A stretch of DNA of 16,270 nt from positions 1-16,270 of the forward strand of contig JACDHN010000011.1 of assembly GCA_013821025.1 (NCBI GenBank), in the 5' to 3' direction. The notes under the pieces were generated by a model. It saw nothing but the letters and a program-made list of their open reading frames with translations. It was not told the origin of the DNA and made no database searches. Of the stretch, positions 6,909 through 15,280 are shown piece after piece. Within the stretch, counting starts at the first letter, position 1. Every line of letters begins with the position of its first letter. This stretch comes from Acidimicrobiia bacterium. Its GTDB lineage: Bacteria; Actinomycetota; Acidimicrobiia; Acidimicrobiales; Ilumatobacteraceae. The position numbers were made by a program, and so were the translations under genes.

Positions 6909-8096
6909 TCACCCTGACGCGGTTTCCTGCACGGTCACCTTGTCCGTCGACACGTCGATCCGAGCCGGCAGGCGGTCGGTGTCCATGTCGATCACCGTCT
7001 CCAGGCGCGCCAGCTTGTCGACGAGGTCGTCACCAGAGCCGAGGCGCACCTCGGTGCCGCCCGTCAGCGCCAGGCGCACATCGCTGCCGTCGTTGGCTAC
7101 GTCGATCACCTCGGTGATCGGGCGCACAGATGGTGTCAGAGCCCGCGCCATCGCCGCAGCTGCGACGAACCCGGCCGGTGCGAACTCGCCCGCCTCCGGG
7201 CTCGGCGGATTCTCGCTGCGCACGAGCATGAAGTCCACCGGCTGGCCGTCGACGAGGTCGAGCACGCGGCCCTCGCTGTCGATGACCCTGAAGCGGCTGT
7301 CACCGCCCTGGAACGTGGCCGCCGGCACCCGCTCGCGAATCTCGATGGAGGCGGAGTCGGGGAACTTCGTGTCGACCCGGGCCTCCTCTACCCACGGGAT
7401 GCGCTCGATGCGCTCCTCGAACCCGCCGGTGTCGGCACGCAGCGTCGGCTCGCCGGTGAGATCGTCGATGATCGGTTGCAACTCGTCGCGGCTGTAGACG
7501 GCGTCTGACACGCTGACGGTCTCGATCGAGAACACTGACGAGCCCAGCACGGCAAGTCCTGCGACGACGAGGATCAGCACCGCGAACACCGCCACCACCC
7601 ACCGAAGGCGCTTGCGCCCCCGCGCCTTGTGCACCGCTGCCCGCCGCTGGCGCAGCTTGGGCTCGATACCGGTAGCGCGTGCCGCCTCTGCACTGCCCAC
7701 GATCTCTCCGAGTTTGCTGTCGTCGTCGATGAACACCCGCTGGCGCTCCGCGGCGCTCTCTGCCTGGTCTCGCTCGCTGCGTTCGCTCGACTGCTGCTGG
7801 TCTCGCTCGCTGCGCTCGCTGGCGCTTCCCTCGCCAGCCGACTTCTCGTCGTTCACATCCTGGGGGCCGAAGCGGTACCCCGCATGGCTGTCGTCTGCGT
7901 GCGGGCCGTGATGCTCGTCGTCGACGTTCGTCAGGCGGGGGCGGGGGGTGCTGCCGCTGAGGAGCTCTTCGATCTCGGGGCTGTCGAGGTCGATGTCGGC
8001 GCCGCGGGTGAGGTCGTCGACCTGGAACATTCGCAGCAGTTCATCGAGCACAGCCTCAGATGGGCGGTCGTCGCCGAGCGATCCGGAGTTGCTCAC
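6909..8096 (-). CDS. ftsQ: Divisome protein FtsQ/DivIB
   Basis: Bitopic membrane protein that links early and late divisome proteins. It has 395 residues, longer than average because of a cytoplasmic tail of about 165 residues. The tail is acidic and low in complexity and includes an 11-residue duplication, SERSERDQQQS and SERSERDQAES (93-114). A basic stretch HKARGRKRLR (156-165) precedes the single membrane segment (166-188). The POTRA domain follows (about 188-258): FSIETVSVSDAVYSRDEL, RIPWVEEARVDTKFPDS and IEIRERVPAA. The beta domain runs to about 390, containing FRVIDSEGRVLD. The GTG start overlaps the murB stop (GTGA, 8093-8096) and has GGGGAG eight bases upstream. The N-terminal 160 residues are poorly conserved in the family, so their role is unknown. 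Confidence 0.94.
   Translation of the reverse strand: MSNSGSLGDDRPSEAVLDELLRMFQVDDLTRGADIDLDSPEIEELLSGSTPRPRLTNVDDEHHGPHADDSHAGYRFGPQDVNDEKSAGEGSASERSERDQQQSSERSERDQAESAAERQRVFIDDDSKLGEIVGSAEAARATGIEPKLRQRRAAVHKARGRKRLRWVVAVFAVLILVVAGLAVLGSSVFSIETVSVSDAVYSRDELQPIIDDLTGEPTLRADTGGFEERIERIPWVEEARVDTKFPDSASIEIRERVPAATFQGGDSRFRVIDSEGRVLDLVDGQPVDFMLVRSENPPSPEAGEFAPAGFVAAAAMARALTPSVRPITEVIDVANDGSDVRLALTGGTEVRLGSGDDLVDKLARLETVIDMDTDRLPARIDVSTDKVTVQETASG
7755..7820 (-). repeat. 33-bp tandem duplication in ftsQ
   Basis: Two adjacent 33-bp units code for SERSERDQQQS and SERSERDQAES. Their core, AGCGAGCGNAGCGAGCGAGA on the minus strand, is internally repetitive (AGCGAGCG twice). It lies in the disordered tail, where insertions are tolerated. 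Similar Ser-Glu-Arg runs arise when short interspersed repeats of this kind enter genes; that origin is inference. Confidence 0.8.
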
Positions 8097-9091
8097 CGGT
8101 GAGACTCCCCCACGCTCGTGACGCCGTCGAACCCGACGAGTCGCACCTCGGAGCGGAGCTGGAAACCTGTGCTCTCGGCGACGGCCGAGCGCACGTGTTC
8201 CATCACGGCCAGCACGTCAGCAGCGCGACCGTCGGGACTGGATTGGATGAAGTTGGCGTGCTTCTCCGACACCCACGCCCCGCCGATCTGCAACCCGCGC
8301 AGGCCGAGCCCATCGATCAGCAGGCCGGCGCTCACCTCGCCCGGGACCGGGTTCACGAACACCGATCCGCAGTTCTGACCGCCTGGCTGGTGCTCGCGGC
8401 GCCAGCGCACGATCTCCGAGATGCGGGTCATCGCCGGCTCGGCATTGCCACGCTCCAGGGCGAGACGCGCAGAAAGGACGATCTGGTCGTCGGCAACCGC
8501 CGAGCTGCGGAAGCGCAGCTGCAGGTCATCGGCCGCCACGACGTCGGCCCGGAGCCGGCCGGGCGCGCCGATCGACGCCATCGTGACGTCAACGAGCACG
8601 GCCGCCATGTCCGCTCCGTGGCCGCCGGCGTTCATCTTCACCGCCCCACCGATCGAGCCGGGGATCCCCACCGCCCATTCGAACCCGACGATGCCTGCCG
8701 ATGCCAGCCGGCGCGCCAGCGACGGCAACGATGCCGCGCCTGGCACGTCGACCACGATCTCGGAGGCGTCGCCGTACGTGACGACCACGAACCCCGCCTG
8801 CTCGGCGCCGTCCGACATCTCGAGGTCGGCGAGGGTCACGGCAATCCCCGCGAATCCTGCGTCGGCGACGAGCATGTTGGAGCCCTTTCCCACCACGATC
8901 AGTGGCAGGCCGGTCGCAGACCGGGCACCGGCTATTCGCTCCAGGTCGGCAACCGAGTGGGGACGGGCCAGCACGGCTGCCCGCCCGCCGACGCGGTACG
9001 TGGTGAACGGCGCCAACGGCACGTCGAGGTGCGCCGTCGTCCCGATCGCCGCCGCGGCCTCGTCGAAGGCGGACGTGGTCACCGCCGTCAC
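8093..9091 (-). CDS. murB: UDP-N-acetylenolpyruvoylglucosamine reductase
   Basis: Cytoplasmic FAD enzyme that reduces UDP-GlcNAc-enolpyruvate to UDP-MurNAc with NADPH. With GTG 9091 as start it has 332 residues. Visible motifs: PLAPFTTYRVGGRA (25-38) and GKGSNMLVADAGF (69-80), both FAD contacts; WAVGIPGSIGGAVKMNAGG (139-157); FRSS (194-197) in place of the usual YRxS; GSVFVNP (242-248) with Ser243 as the expected proton donor; AWVSEKHANF (272-281); and Glu315 in LRSEVRLVGF. The chosen start gives a GTGA overlap with the murC stop (9088-9091), the pattern seen at five other junctions; a second GTG lies at 9082. The frame is open to 9175, but that part is inside murC. MurB is a single copy here, next to MurC, which uses its product. 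Confidence 0.95.
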   Translation of the reverse strand: MTAVTTSAFDEAAAAIGTTAHLDVPLAPFTTYRVGGRAAVLARPHSVADLERIAGARSATGLPLIVVGKGSNMLVADAGFAGIAVTLADLEMSDGAEQAGFVVVTYGDASEIVVDVPGAASLPSLARRLASAGIVGFEWAVGIPGSIGGAVKMNAGGHGADMAAVLVDVTMASIGAPGRLRADVVAADDLQLRFRSSAVADDQIVLSARLALERGNAEPAMTRISEIVRWRREHQPGGQNCGSVFVNPVPGEVSAGLLIDGLGLRGLQIGGAWVSEKHANFIQSSPDGRAADVLAVMEHVRSAVAESTGFQLRSEVRLVGFDGVTSVGESHR

Positions 9092-10518
9092 GCTCGTGAC
9101 ACCGTGCCGGCGTGCCGGGCGGAGAGCACCTCGTCGGGAAGCGAGGCCACGTCTCCGCAGCCCATCGACACGCACACATCGCCGTCGCCCACCTCACGGG
9201 CCAGGAACGTCACCAGATCGTCACGGTGGGGCAGCCACACCACGCGCACCCGTGGATGGGCCTCCGTGACGGCGTTGACGATCAACTTGCCGCTCACGCC
9301 TGGGATCGGCGTCGTGCCAGAGGCGTAGATCTCGGTGACCACAACGAGGTCGGCGTCGACGAAGGCGTTGGCGTAGTCACGCCACATCTCGGCCACCCGA
9401 TGGAAGCGATTTGGCTGGAACACGGCGATGACGCGGCGCCAGCCGTCGCCGCCGTGTTTGGCCGCCGCCAGCGCTGCGGCGATCTCGGCTGGGAGGTGGG
9501 CGTAGTCGTCGACGAACGTCGCCCCGCCGTCCATGCCGCGGATGTCGAACCTTCGCGCCACGCCGCCGAAGCGTTCGAGCGCCCCTCGGACCGTCTCAAA
9601 CGGTACGCCGATCTCGAGTGCCATCGCCGCTGCGCCGGCGGCGTTGAGCATGTTGTGCTCACCGCGCAGCGGCAGCGTGATCCGTCCGAGCAGGTCGTCA
9701 CCCTTGCCGAGTGAGAACGACGCCGTGCCGCGCAGCGCTTCGGAACCGGAGATCCGGTACGTGGCCTTCGCCGACCGGCCGTACGACACGGCGCCGTGCT
9801 CGGCGGCGAGCCTGGCGCACGCCTCGTCGTCGGCGCACAGCACTCGTGGGCCGTCGATCTGTGCCAGGTAGCGATCGAAGGCGGCGACGATGCCGTCGAA
9901 CGATCCGTACAGGTCGAGATGGTCGACGTCGATGTTGGTCAGGATCGTGCCGTACAGCGGTAGCTCGAGGTGCGTGCCGTCGCTCTCGTCGGCCTCCACG
10001 ACGAGCCAGTCTCCTCCCGTCCACTGGGCGCCCGTGCCCATGTCGGTCACATCACCGCCGATCACGAAGTTCGGCTTCAGCCCGGCGTCAGCGAGGATCA
10101 GCAGCAGCATCGACGTCGTGGTGGTCTTGCCGTGCGTGCCGGCGACGGCCAAGGCTTGGGCCTGCGCGCAGATCGATGCCAGCATCCCCGCCCGGCGCAC
10201 GAACGGGATACCGCTGGCCTCGGCGGCGCGCCGCTCGAGGTTGTCGGCGGGGATGGCCGGAGAGGCCGTGACCGCGTCGCAGCCCTGCACATTCTGCTCG
10301 CCATGGCCGATCATGACGTCGACGCCGGCCGCCCGTACGCGGTCCAGCACCGGCTGCTCGCGGATGTCGCTACCCGACACACGGTGGCCCATCTCGGCCA
10401 GGGCGATGGCCACCGCGCTCATGCCGGGGCCGCCGGCACCGATCACGTGCAGGCGGTGCGGGCGCGCCAGGTCGAGCGGCGCCGTCGGTCGGACCGAAGG
10501 GGCAGCAGTGGCACTCAC
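9088..10518 (-). CDS. murC: UDP-N-acetylmuramate--L-alanine ligase
   Basis: Cytoplasmic Mur ligase that adds L-alanine to UDP-MurNAc using ATP, the first peptide step of peptidoglycan synthesis. It has 476 residues. Domain 1 opens with HVIGAGGPGMSAVA (24-37). Domain 2 has the P-loop AGTHGKTTTT (126-135), EADESDGT (175-182), NIDVDHLDLYGS (195-206) and EHNMLNAAGA (287-296). Domain 3 has RRFDIRG (322-328) and DDYAHLPAE (337-345), a variant of the common DDYGHHPTE, then FQPNRFHR (367-374). The start is GTG 10518, 8 bp after the murG stop, without a strong Shine-Dalgarno. Its stop overlaps the murB start. Confidence 0.97.
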   Translation of the reverse strand: MSATAAPSVRPTAPLDLARPHRLHVIGAGGPGMSAVAIALAEMGHRVSGSDIREQPVLDRVRAAGVDVMIGHGEQNVQGCDAVTASPAIPADNLERRAAEASGIPFVRRAGMLASICAQAQALAVAGTHGKTTTTSMLLLILADAGLKPNFVIGGDVTDMGTGAQWTGGDWLVVEADESDGTHLELPLYGTILTNIDVDHLDLYGSFDGIVAAFDRYLAQIDGPRVLCADDEACARLAAEHGAVSYGRSAKATYRISGSEALRGTASFSLGKGDDLLGRITLPLRGEHNMLNAAGAAAMALEIGVPFETVRGALERFGGVARRFDIRGMDGGATFVDDYAHLPAEIAAALAAAKHGGDGWRRVIAVFQPNRFHRVAEMWRDYANAFVDADLVVVTEIYASGTTPIPGVSGKLIVNAVTEAHPRVRVVWLPHRDDLVTFLAREVGDGDVCVSMGCGDVASLPDEVLSARHAGTVSRA

Positions 10519-10526
10519 GACGGCTC

Positions 10527-11621
10527 TCAGGGTAGAGCCACACGCTCGATCAGGGCTGGCAATGCCCCGCTGCGGTGCACCTCGCCGGCGCGGCGCGCCC
10601 GCTGTTCCAACGTTCGGCGCCGGTCACCGTCGGCACGTAGCTGCTCGATGACGTCGCCGATGCGAGCCAGTTCGTCCTCCGCCAGCTGCACGGCGGCGCC
10701 CTGGTCCGCCAGCCAGCGAACGTTCGCGGTCTGGTGATCGTCGGCGGCACCCGACCATGGCACCAGCACTGCCGGAACGCCGGCCGCCGCCACCTCGGCA
10801 ACCGTGCTGGCGCCGCCGCGCCCGACGAACATGTCGGTGGCTGCGTAGCTCAGCGCCAGCTCCTCGTCGAAGGCCAGCACCTGGTACAGCACGCCCGTCG
10901 ATCCATCGCCCAATGCCACCCCTGCAATGAACCGCCGCCCGACCACGTGACGCACGGCCAAGCCGACATCGTCACGGTGGGCGGCCACGTAGCCGGCGAC
11001 AGCGGCGTTGATCGCCGCCGATCCGAGCGAGCCTCCCGTCACGGTCACCACGAAACGGTCGGTGGGGAGGCCGAGCGCCCGGCGAGCGGCGTCACGGCCG
11101 GCGGCGCGGTCGACGTCGAGCACTGCCTGGCGCACCGGTGCACCGGTCATCTCTGCTCGCGGCAGCGACGACCCCGGAAAGGCGACCGCACAGGCGGCGG
11201 CGAATCGGGCGGCGAGCGCGTTGGCCCGCCCGGGACGTCGGTCGTAGCTGACGACGACGATCGGAATGTGCAGCAACCGGGCGGCGAACACGGTCGGCAT
11301 GGCGCCATAGCCGCCGACCGACACGACGACGCGTGGATCGAGGCGCAGCAGGAGCCGCCTGGCCCGAGCTGTTGCGGCGAGCATCTTCGGGGCGAAGGCG
11401 ACGTTGCGCCACGTCAGGGTGCGCTGCAGGCCGACGACATCGAGGAGCGTGTGCGGGTACCCCGTCGGTGGAACGAGCGTCGTCTCGACGCCGCGTTCGG
11501 TGCCCACGTAGTGGATCGCAGCACGTTCGCGGCCGGTGGCGACGAGGCTGTCGGCCACCGCCATCGCCGGGAACACATGACCGGCGGTGCCACCGCCGGT
11601 CACCACGGCAAACACGGTCAC
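10527..11621 (-). CDS. murG: Lipid II synthase MurG, with diverged HExN motif
   Basis: GT-B glycosyltransferase on the inner face of the membrane that transfers GlcNAc from UDP-GlcNAc to lipid I, giving lipid II. It has 364 residues. N-terminal domain: GGGTAGHVFPA (9-19), VVVSVGGYGAMPT (98-110). C-terminal domain: VTGGSLGSAAINAAV (194-208), GRGGASTVAEVAAAGVP (267-283) and DDHQTANV (294-301), the donor-binding part. The segment that normally reads HExNxxxGxxN is VSYDRRPGRAN (124-134) here, so the conserved His, Glu and Asn are all changed, while the other signature residues are kept. The GTG start at 11621 has AAGGGAG four bases upstream. It lies 37 bp after ftsW and 8 bp before murC. Confidence 0.94.
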   Translation of the reverse strand: MTVFAVVTGGGTAGHVFPAMAVADSLVATGRERAAIHYVGTERGVETTLVPPTGYPHTLLDVVGLQRTLTWRNVAFAPKMLAATARARRLLLRLDPRVVVSVGGYGAMPTVFAARLLHIPIVVVSYDRRPGRANALAARFAAACAVAFPGSSLPRAEMTGAPVRQAVLDVDRAAGRDAARRALGLPTDRFVVTVTGGSLGSAAINAAVAGYVAAHRDDVGLAVRHVVGRRFIAGVALGDGSTGVLYQVLAFDEELALSYAATDMFVGRGGASTVAEVAAAGVPAVLVPWSGAADDHQTANVRWLADQGAAVQLAEDELARIGDVIEQLRADGDRRRTLEQRARRAGEVHRSGALPALIERVALP

Positions 11622-11658
11622 TGGGCTCCCTTGCCCGTGTTCGCCCCATTCAGAACGG

Positions 11659-12870
11659 TCATCCCGCTCGCCGGGCCACGTTCAACAGCAAGCCTGCTCC
11701 GGCCATCGACACGAACAGCGACGTGCCACCGGCCGAGAAGAACGGCAGCGTCAGGCCGGTGACGGGCACCAGCCCGGTGACGCCTCCCACGTTGACGATG
11801 GTTTGCACGGCGAACCACACGGAGATGCCGCCTGCCAGCACCATTCCGAACCGGTCGGGGGCGGCCAGCGCCGTCTGGATGCCGAAGTACACGAGCAATG
11901 CGAAGCCGCCGAGCACGGCGAACGCCCCGATCAGACCTAGCTCGTCGGCGATCACAGCGAAGATGAAGTCGCTGTGGGCGAGCGGCAGGTAGCCGAGCTT
12001 GCCCTTGCCCTCGCCGACGCCCGATCCGAGGATGCCGCCGTTGGCGATGCTCAAGAAGCCCTGCCACGTCTGGTACGACTGGTGGTCCTTCTGGCCGGCG
12101 ATGTCGGCGAGCGCCGTGAAACGGGCCATTCGACGTTCGCTGGAAACCACGAACAGGGCCGTCGTCGCCAGCGCCGACGCCGTGATGACGCTGAGCGGGA
12201 ACATCGGCACACCACCGACGAAGGCGGCGCCGACGACGATGGCGCCGAGCACGATCGCCGCTCCGAGGTCGCCCTGCACGAGGCAAGCTCCCGACGCCGC
12301 CGCCGCCAGCAAGGCGATCGGTGCCAACACACGTCGCGAGTCGTGCAGCACGAGGATGCGCCGGCTGAGCAGATCGGCGGCGGCGATCACGACCGCCACC
12401 TTCAGCAGCTCTGACGGCTGCATCGTGAGCGGACCGATCCTGATCCACGCCTGGGCGCCGTCCACGTTGATACCGACCTGGGGAACGAACGGCAGCGCCA
12501 TGCCGGCGAGGGCGACGATCAGCATCGGCACACTCAACCGTCGCCAGAAGTCGTAATCGACGCGCACGGCCAACCCCATCCCCACGGCGCCGAGCGACGT
12601 CCACAGCAGCTGACGGTTGAAGTAGTGGAATGGGCTCTGGCCCTCGTTCACGAGTGCCGTGGCCGATGCCGACAGCACCATGACGAGGCCGAGCATCACG
12701 AACACCACCACCACGAGCGCGATCACGTAGAACGCCGTCGTGGGCGGGGCGTCGACACGCGAGGCGCTGTGCGGGACTCGGCGCGGGCCGAGTCCGCTGC
12801 GGCGTTGCGCCTCGAGCCGCTGCAGAGCGAGCCGGCGGCGATCCTTGAGCGTTGCTGCGGAGGTGTTCAC
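11659..12870 (-). CDS. ftsW: Septal peptidoglycan glycosyltransferase FtsW (SEDS family)
   Basis: Polytopic membrane protein that polymerises lipid II into glycan strands at the septum together with a class B penicillin-binding protein. With GTG 12870 it has 403 residues and about ten hydrophobic segments. A basic cytoplasmic N-terminus of about 45 residues precedes the first segment (46-68). SEDS signatures: AWIRIGPLTMQPSELLK (141-157); VQGDLGAAIV (198-207), here QGD where the family mostly has QPD; LPLAHSDFIFAVIADELG (295-312); and TGLTLPFFSAGGTSLF (371-386). The GTG start overlaps the murD stop (GTGA, 12867-12870), with AAGGAG seven bases upstream at 12878-12883. FtsW rather than RodA is indicated by its place between murD and murG. 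Confidence 0.95.
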   Translation of the reverse strand: MNTSAATLKDRRRLALQRLEAQRRSGLGPRRVPHSASRVDAPPTTAFYVIALVVVVFVMLGLVMVLSASATALVNEGQSPFHYFNRQLLWTSLGAVGMGLAVRVDYDFWRRLSVPMLIVALAGMALPFVPQVGINVDGAQAWIRIGPLTMQPSELLKVAVVIAAADLLSRRILVLHDSRRVLAPIALLAAAASGACLVQGDLGAAIVLGAIVVGAAFVGGVPMFPLSVITASALATTALFVVSSERRMARFTALADIAGQKDHQSYQTWQGFLSIANGGILGSGVGEGKGKLGYLPLAHSDFIFAVIADELGLIGAFAVLGGFALLVYFGIQTALAAPDRFGMVLAGGISVWFAVQTIVNVGGVTGLVPVTGLTLPFFSAGGTSLFVSMAGAGLLLNVARRAG

Positions 12871-14219
12871 GTCGGAGCTCCTTGTGTGGAGGGATCGACG
12901 AGACCGCCAAGGGCCTCGACGCGATGCCGGAAGTCGTCGCCCCTGGCGGCGTACCCGGTGTACCAATCGAAGCTGGCGCATCCCGGCGAGAGCAGCACGA
13001 CGTCGCCGGGTCGTACCAGCTCGGCGGCCCGGTCGACGGCGACGCCCATGTCTTCTGCGACGATCACGGGGCAGTGGCCCTGGAAGACCGCAGCGATGTC
13101 GGCGGCATCCTGGCCGATGGCCACGACAGCACGCACGCGGTGGGCTTGGCGTGCCATCGGCCCGAGATCGAGTCCCTTGTTCAGCCCGCCGGCGATGAGC
13201 ACCACGCGATCGAACGCAGCCATCGCCACGGAGGCGGCGTGGGGCGTGGTGGCCTTGGAGTCGTCGAACCAGCGCACGCCTCCATGGTCGGCCACGAGCT
13301 CCAAGCGATGGGCAGGTCCCCGGAAGTCACCGACTGCGCCAGCTACCGCAGCGCTCGTGGCCAGGCCCGTCTCGATCGTGAGCGCCGCCGCCGCCAGTGC
13401 GTTCGTGAGATCGTGTGGCAGACAGCGGCCCATGGTGGTCAGCGGCGCCAGCTCGCCGCCCGGGCCCCAGAGCGCTTCGTGTTGGATGCGGTAGTCGGCT
13501 CCCGTGAGACCGAAGCTGCGCTGGGGGCCGGGCGCCCTGCGCACATGGCGCATCACGACATCGTCATCGACGAAGCCGATCGCCGTGTCGCTGGGTCCCT
13601 GCAGGGAGAAGATGCGGGACTTGGCCGCCTCGTAGCTGGCCATCGATTCGTGCCAGTTCAGATGGTCCTCGGCGAAGTTCAGCCACACCGCCGCCTCGGA
13701 GCGGAACTGCTCGGTCCACCGCAGCCGAAAGCTGCTCGCTTCCACGACGAACACGTCGATGTCGAGATCGAGGGCCTCGAGCAACGTCACATCGGTGTTG
13801 CCGGCGACGATCGGGCGCCGGCCGGCGGCCTCGAGCATCGCCGCCGCCAGCAGCGTCGTCGTGGTCTTGCCGTCGGTGCCGGTGACGGCCAACATCGGTC
13901 TCGGCCCTCCGGTGCGCTCCTGCTCGAAACGGTAGGCCAGCTCGATCTCACTCACCACCACACTGCCGGCCTCCGCGGCTGCGGCGAACAGCGGGTGCGT
14001 CTCGGGAACACCAGGAGCCGGCACCACGGTGTCGACATCGCCGAGCGCTTCGCCGACGTCGACGGCATCGATGACGTCGGCTCCGAGCTCGCCGGCCTGG
14101 CGCCGGGCGTCGTCGTCGAGTACGTCGTCGGTCGCCAGCACGGACCAGCCGCGGCGCGTGAGAGCGCCGATCGCCGACCGGCCGGCGATTCCCAACCCGT
14201 ACACGAGCGCTGTGGTCAC
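12867..14219 (-). CDS. murD: UDP-N-acetylmuramoyl-L-alanine--D-glutamate ligase
   Basis: Cytoplasmic Mur ligase that adds D-glutamate to UDP-MurNAc-L-Ala using ATP. With GTG 14219 it has 450 residues. Motifs: VYGLGIAGRSA (6-16) in the N-terminal nucleotide-sugar domain; the P-loop VTGTDGKTTTT (112-122); VEASSFRL (159-166); NFAEDHLNWH (181-190); AHRLELV (303-309); DDSKATTPHA (319-328), where the usual ATN is ATT; AGGLNKGLD (343-351); and LSPGCASFDWY (410-420). GTG 14219 overlaps the mraY stop (GTGA, 14216-14219). The same frame stays open further upstream to 14594, but that part lies inside mraY and has no Mur similarity. No strong Shine-Dalgarno is seen, so translation probably depends on mraY. 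The stop overlaps ftsW. Confidence 0.96.
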   Translation of the reverse strand: MTTALVYGLGIAGRSAIGALTRRGWSVLATDDVLDDDARRQAGELGADVIDAVDVGEALGDVDTVVPAPGVPETHPLFAAAAEAGSVVVSEIELAYRFEQERTGGPRPMLAVTGTDGKTTTTLLAAAMLEAAGRRPIVAGNTDVTLLEALDLDIDVFVVEASSFRLRWTEQFRSEAAVWLNFAEDHLNWHESMASYEAAKSRIFSLQGPSDTAIGFVDDDVVMRHVRRAPGPQRSFGLTGADYRIQHEALWGPGGELAPLTTMGRCLPHDLTNALAAAALTIETGLATSAAVAGAVGDFRGPAHRLELVADHGGVRWFDDSKATTPHAASVAMAAFDRVVLIAGGLNKGLDLGPMARQAHRVRAVVAIGQDAADIAAVFQGHCPVIVAEDMGVAVDRAAELVRPGDVVLLSPGCASFDWYTGYAARGDDFRHRVEALGGLVDPSTQGAPT

Positions 14220-15280
14220 GGCCCGGTTCCGATGTCGCTGGCCAAGCGCGTGAAGTCGGCGATGAAGATGCCGAGGGCGGTGGCCACGAACACGGCGGCG
14301 ATCAGCCAGAAGCGGATGATCACCGTCGTCTCCGGCCAGCCGAGCAGCTCGAAGTGGTGGTGGACGGGCGACATGCGCAGCAAACGCTTCCTGCGTCCCG
14401 ATGCCTTGAACACGCCCATTTGCAAGGCGACCGAGCCGGCCTCCACGACGTTGATGCCGCAGATCAGCACGAGCAGCAACTGGGTGTTGAGCGTCAGTGC
14501 CAAGAACGCCAACGCAGCGCCGATGCCGAGCGCTCCGACGTCGCCCATGATGATCCTCGCCGGCGCTGCGTTGTACCACAAGAAGCCGCCGCATGCGCCG
14601 GCGAAGGCGGCCGCCATGACCCCCATGTCGAGCGGGTTGACGACCGCGCCGTAGATCTCATCGTTGCGGAACAGCAGATAGCCGATGATCACGAACGCAC
14701 CGAATGCCATCATCGCCGAACCGCCTGCCAGGCCGTCTAGACCGTCGGTCACATTGACGGCGTTCGTCGTCGCCCAGATGATGGCGGCGGCGAACATCAC
14801 CCAGACGACGGTCGGCACCTCCCAGCCTGGCGAGTCGGCGCGCGTCAGCGAGATCGTCTCAGCGACGCCGGTGGCGGCGACGAGCCACCACGCCAAGCCG
14901 ACCGACATGAGCATCGTGATGTAGTTCTTCCGGCGCCAGAAGATGCCGCGGTTGTGGCCCTTGCGCACCTTGATGACATCGTCCAGCAGACCCATGCCCG
15001 CCATGGCGATGACGCCGACCCACACGACGAGGCCCTGGCGGGAGAACACCAGGCCTTCACGCATGTGGGCTGTCAGCCAGCCGAGCAAGGCCCCGCCGAT
15101 GATGGCCAGACCACCCATTGTCGGGGTGCCCTGCTTGAGCATGTGGTGCTCGGGGCCGAGATCCTCCTTGCCCAGGATCGGTTGGCCGAGGCCGCGCTTG
15201 GAGAAGAAGGAGATCAACAGCCGGGTCCCGAACAGCGCCGCCATTCCGGCAACGGCACCGGCGATCAGGACGGCGATCAT
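14216..15280 (-). CDS. mraY: Phospho-N-acetylmuramoyl-pentapeptide transferase
   Basis: Integral membrane enzyme that transfers phospho-MurNAc-pentapeptide to undecaprenyl phosphate, giving lipid I. It has 354 residues and about ten membrane segments. Signatures: KQGTPTMGGLAI (49-60), GLLDDVIKVRKGHNRG (97-112) with the Asp pair at 100-101, TTNAVNVTDGLDGLAGG (171-187), NAAPARIIMGDVGALGIG (237-254) with Asp247, and MSPVHHHFELLGWPE (303-317) with the His cluster. The family's usual MGDTGS is MGDVGA here. ATG 15280 overlaps the murE stop (ATGA, 15277-15280), and its own stop overlaps murD. No clear Shine-Dalgarno is seen, in keeping with coupled translation. Confidence 0.97.
   Translation of the reverse strand: MIAVLIAGAVAGMAALFGTRLLISFFSKRGLGQPILGKEDLGPEHHMLKQGTPTMGGLAIIGGALLGWLTAHMREGLVFSRQGLVVWVGVIAMAGMGLLDDVIKVRKGHNRGIFWRRKNYITMLMSVGLAWWLVAATGVAETISLTRADSPGWEVPTVVWVMFAAAIIWATTNAVNVTDGLDGLAGGSAMMAFGAFVIIGYLLFRNDEIYGAVVNPLDMGVMAAAFAGACGGFLWYNAAPARIIMGDVGALGIGAALAFLALTLNTQLLLVLICGINVVEAGSVALQMGVFKASGRRKRLLRMSPVHHHFELLGWPETTVIIRFWLIAAVFVATALGIFIADFTRLASDIGTGP

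Noticed and set aside
9092..9175. Longer MurB start at 9175
   Set aside because: It would overlap murC by 88 bp and adds an Arg-rich segment unlike MurB; GTG 9091 matches the pattern of the other junctions.
8060..9328. 422-codon plus-strand open frame opposite murB
   Set aside because: No motifs, composition of an antisense frame, and no ribosome binding site; murB on the other strand has all its motifs.
11618..12910. 430-codon minus-strand frame overlapping ftsW
   Set aside because: Same strand but shifted from FtsW; Arg/Ala/Gly-rich without membrane segments, while the FtsW frame has full SEDS signatures.
14220..14594. Upstream extension of the MurD frame
   Set aside because: It lies within mraY and reads as Arg/His-rich noise; GTG 14219 gives the usual MurD length and the GTGA overlap.
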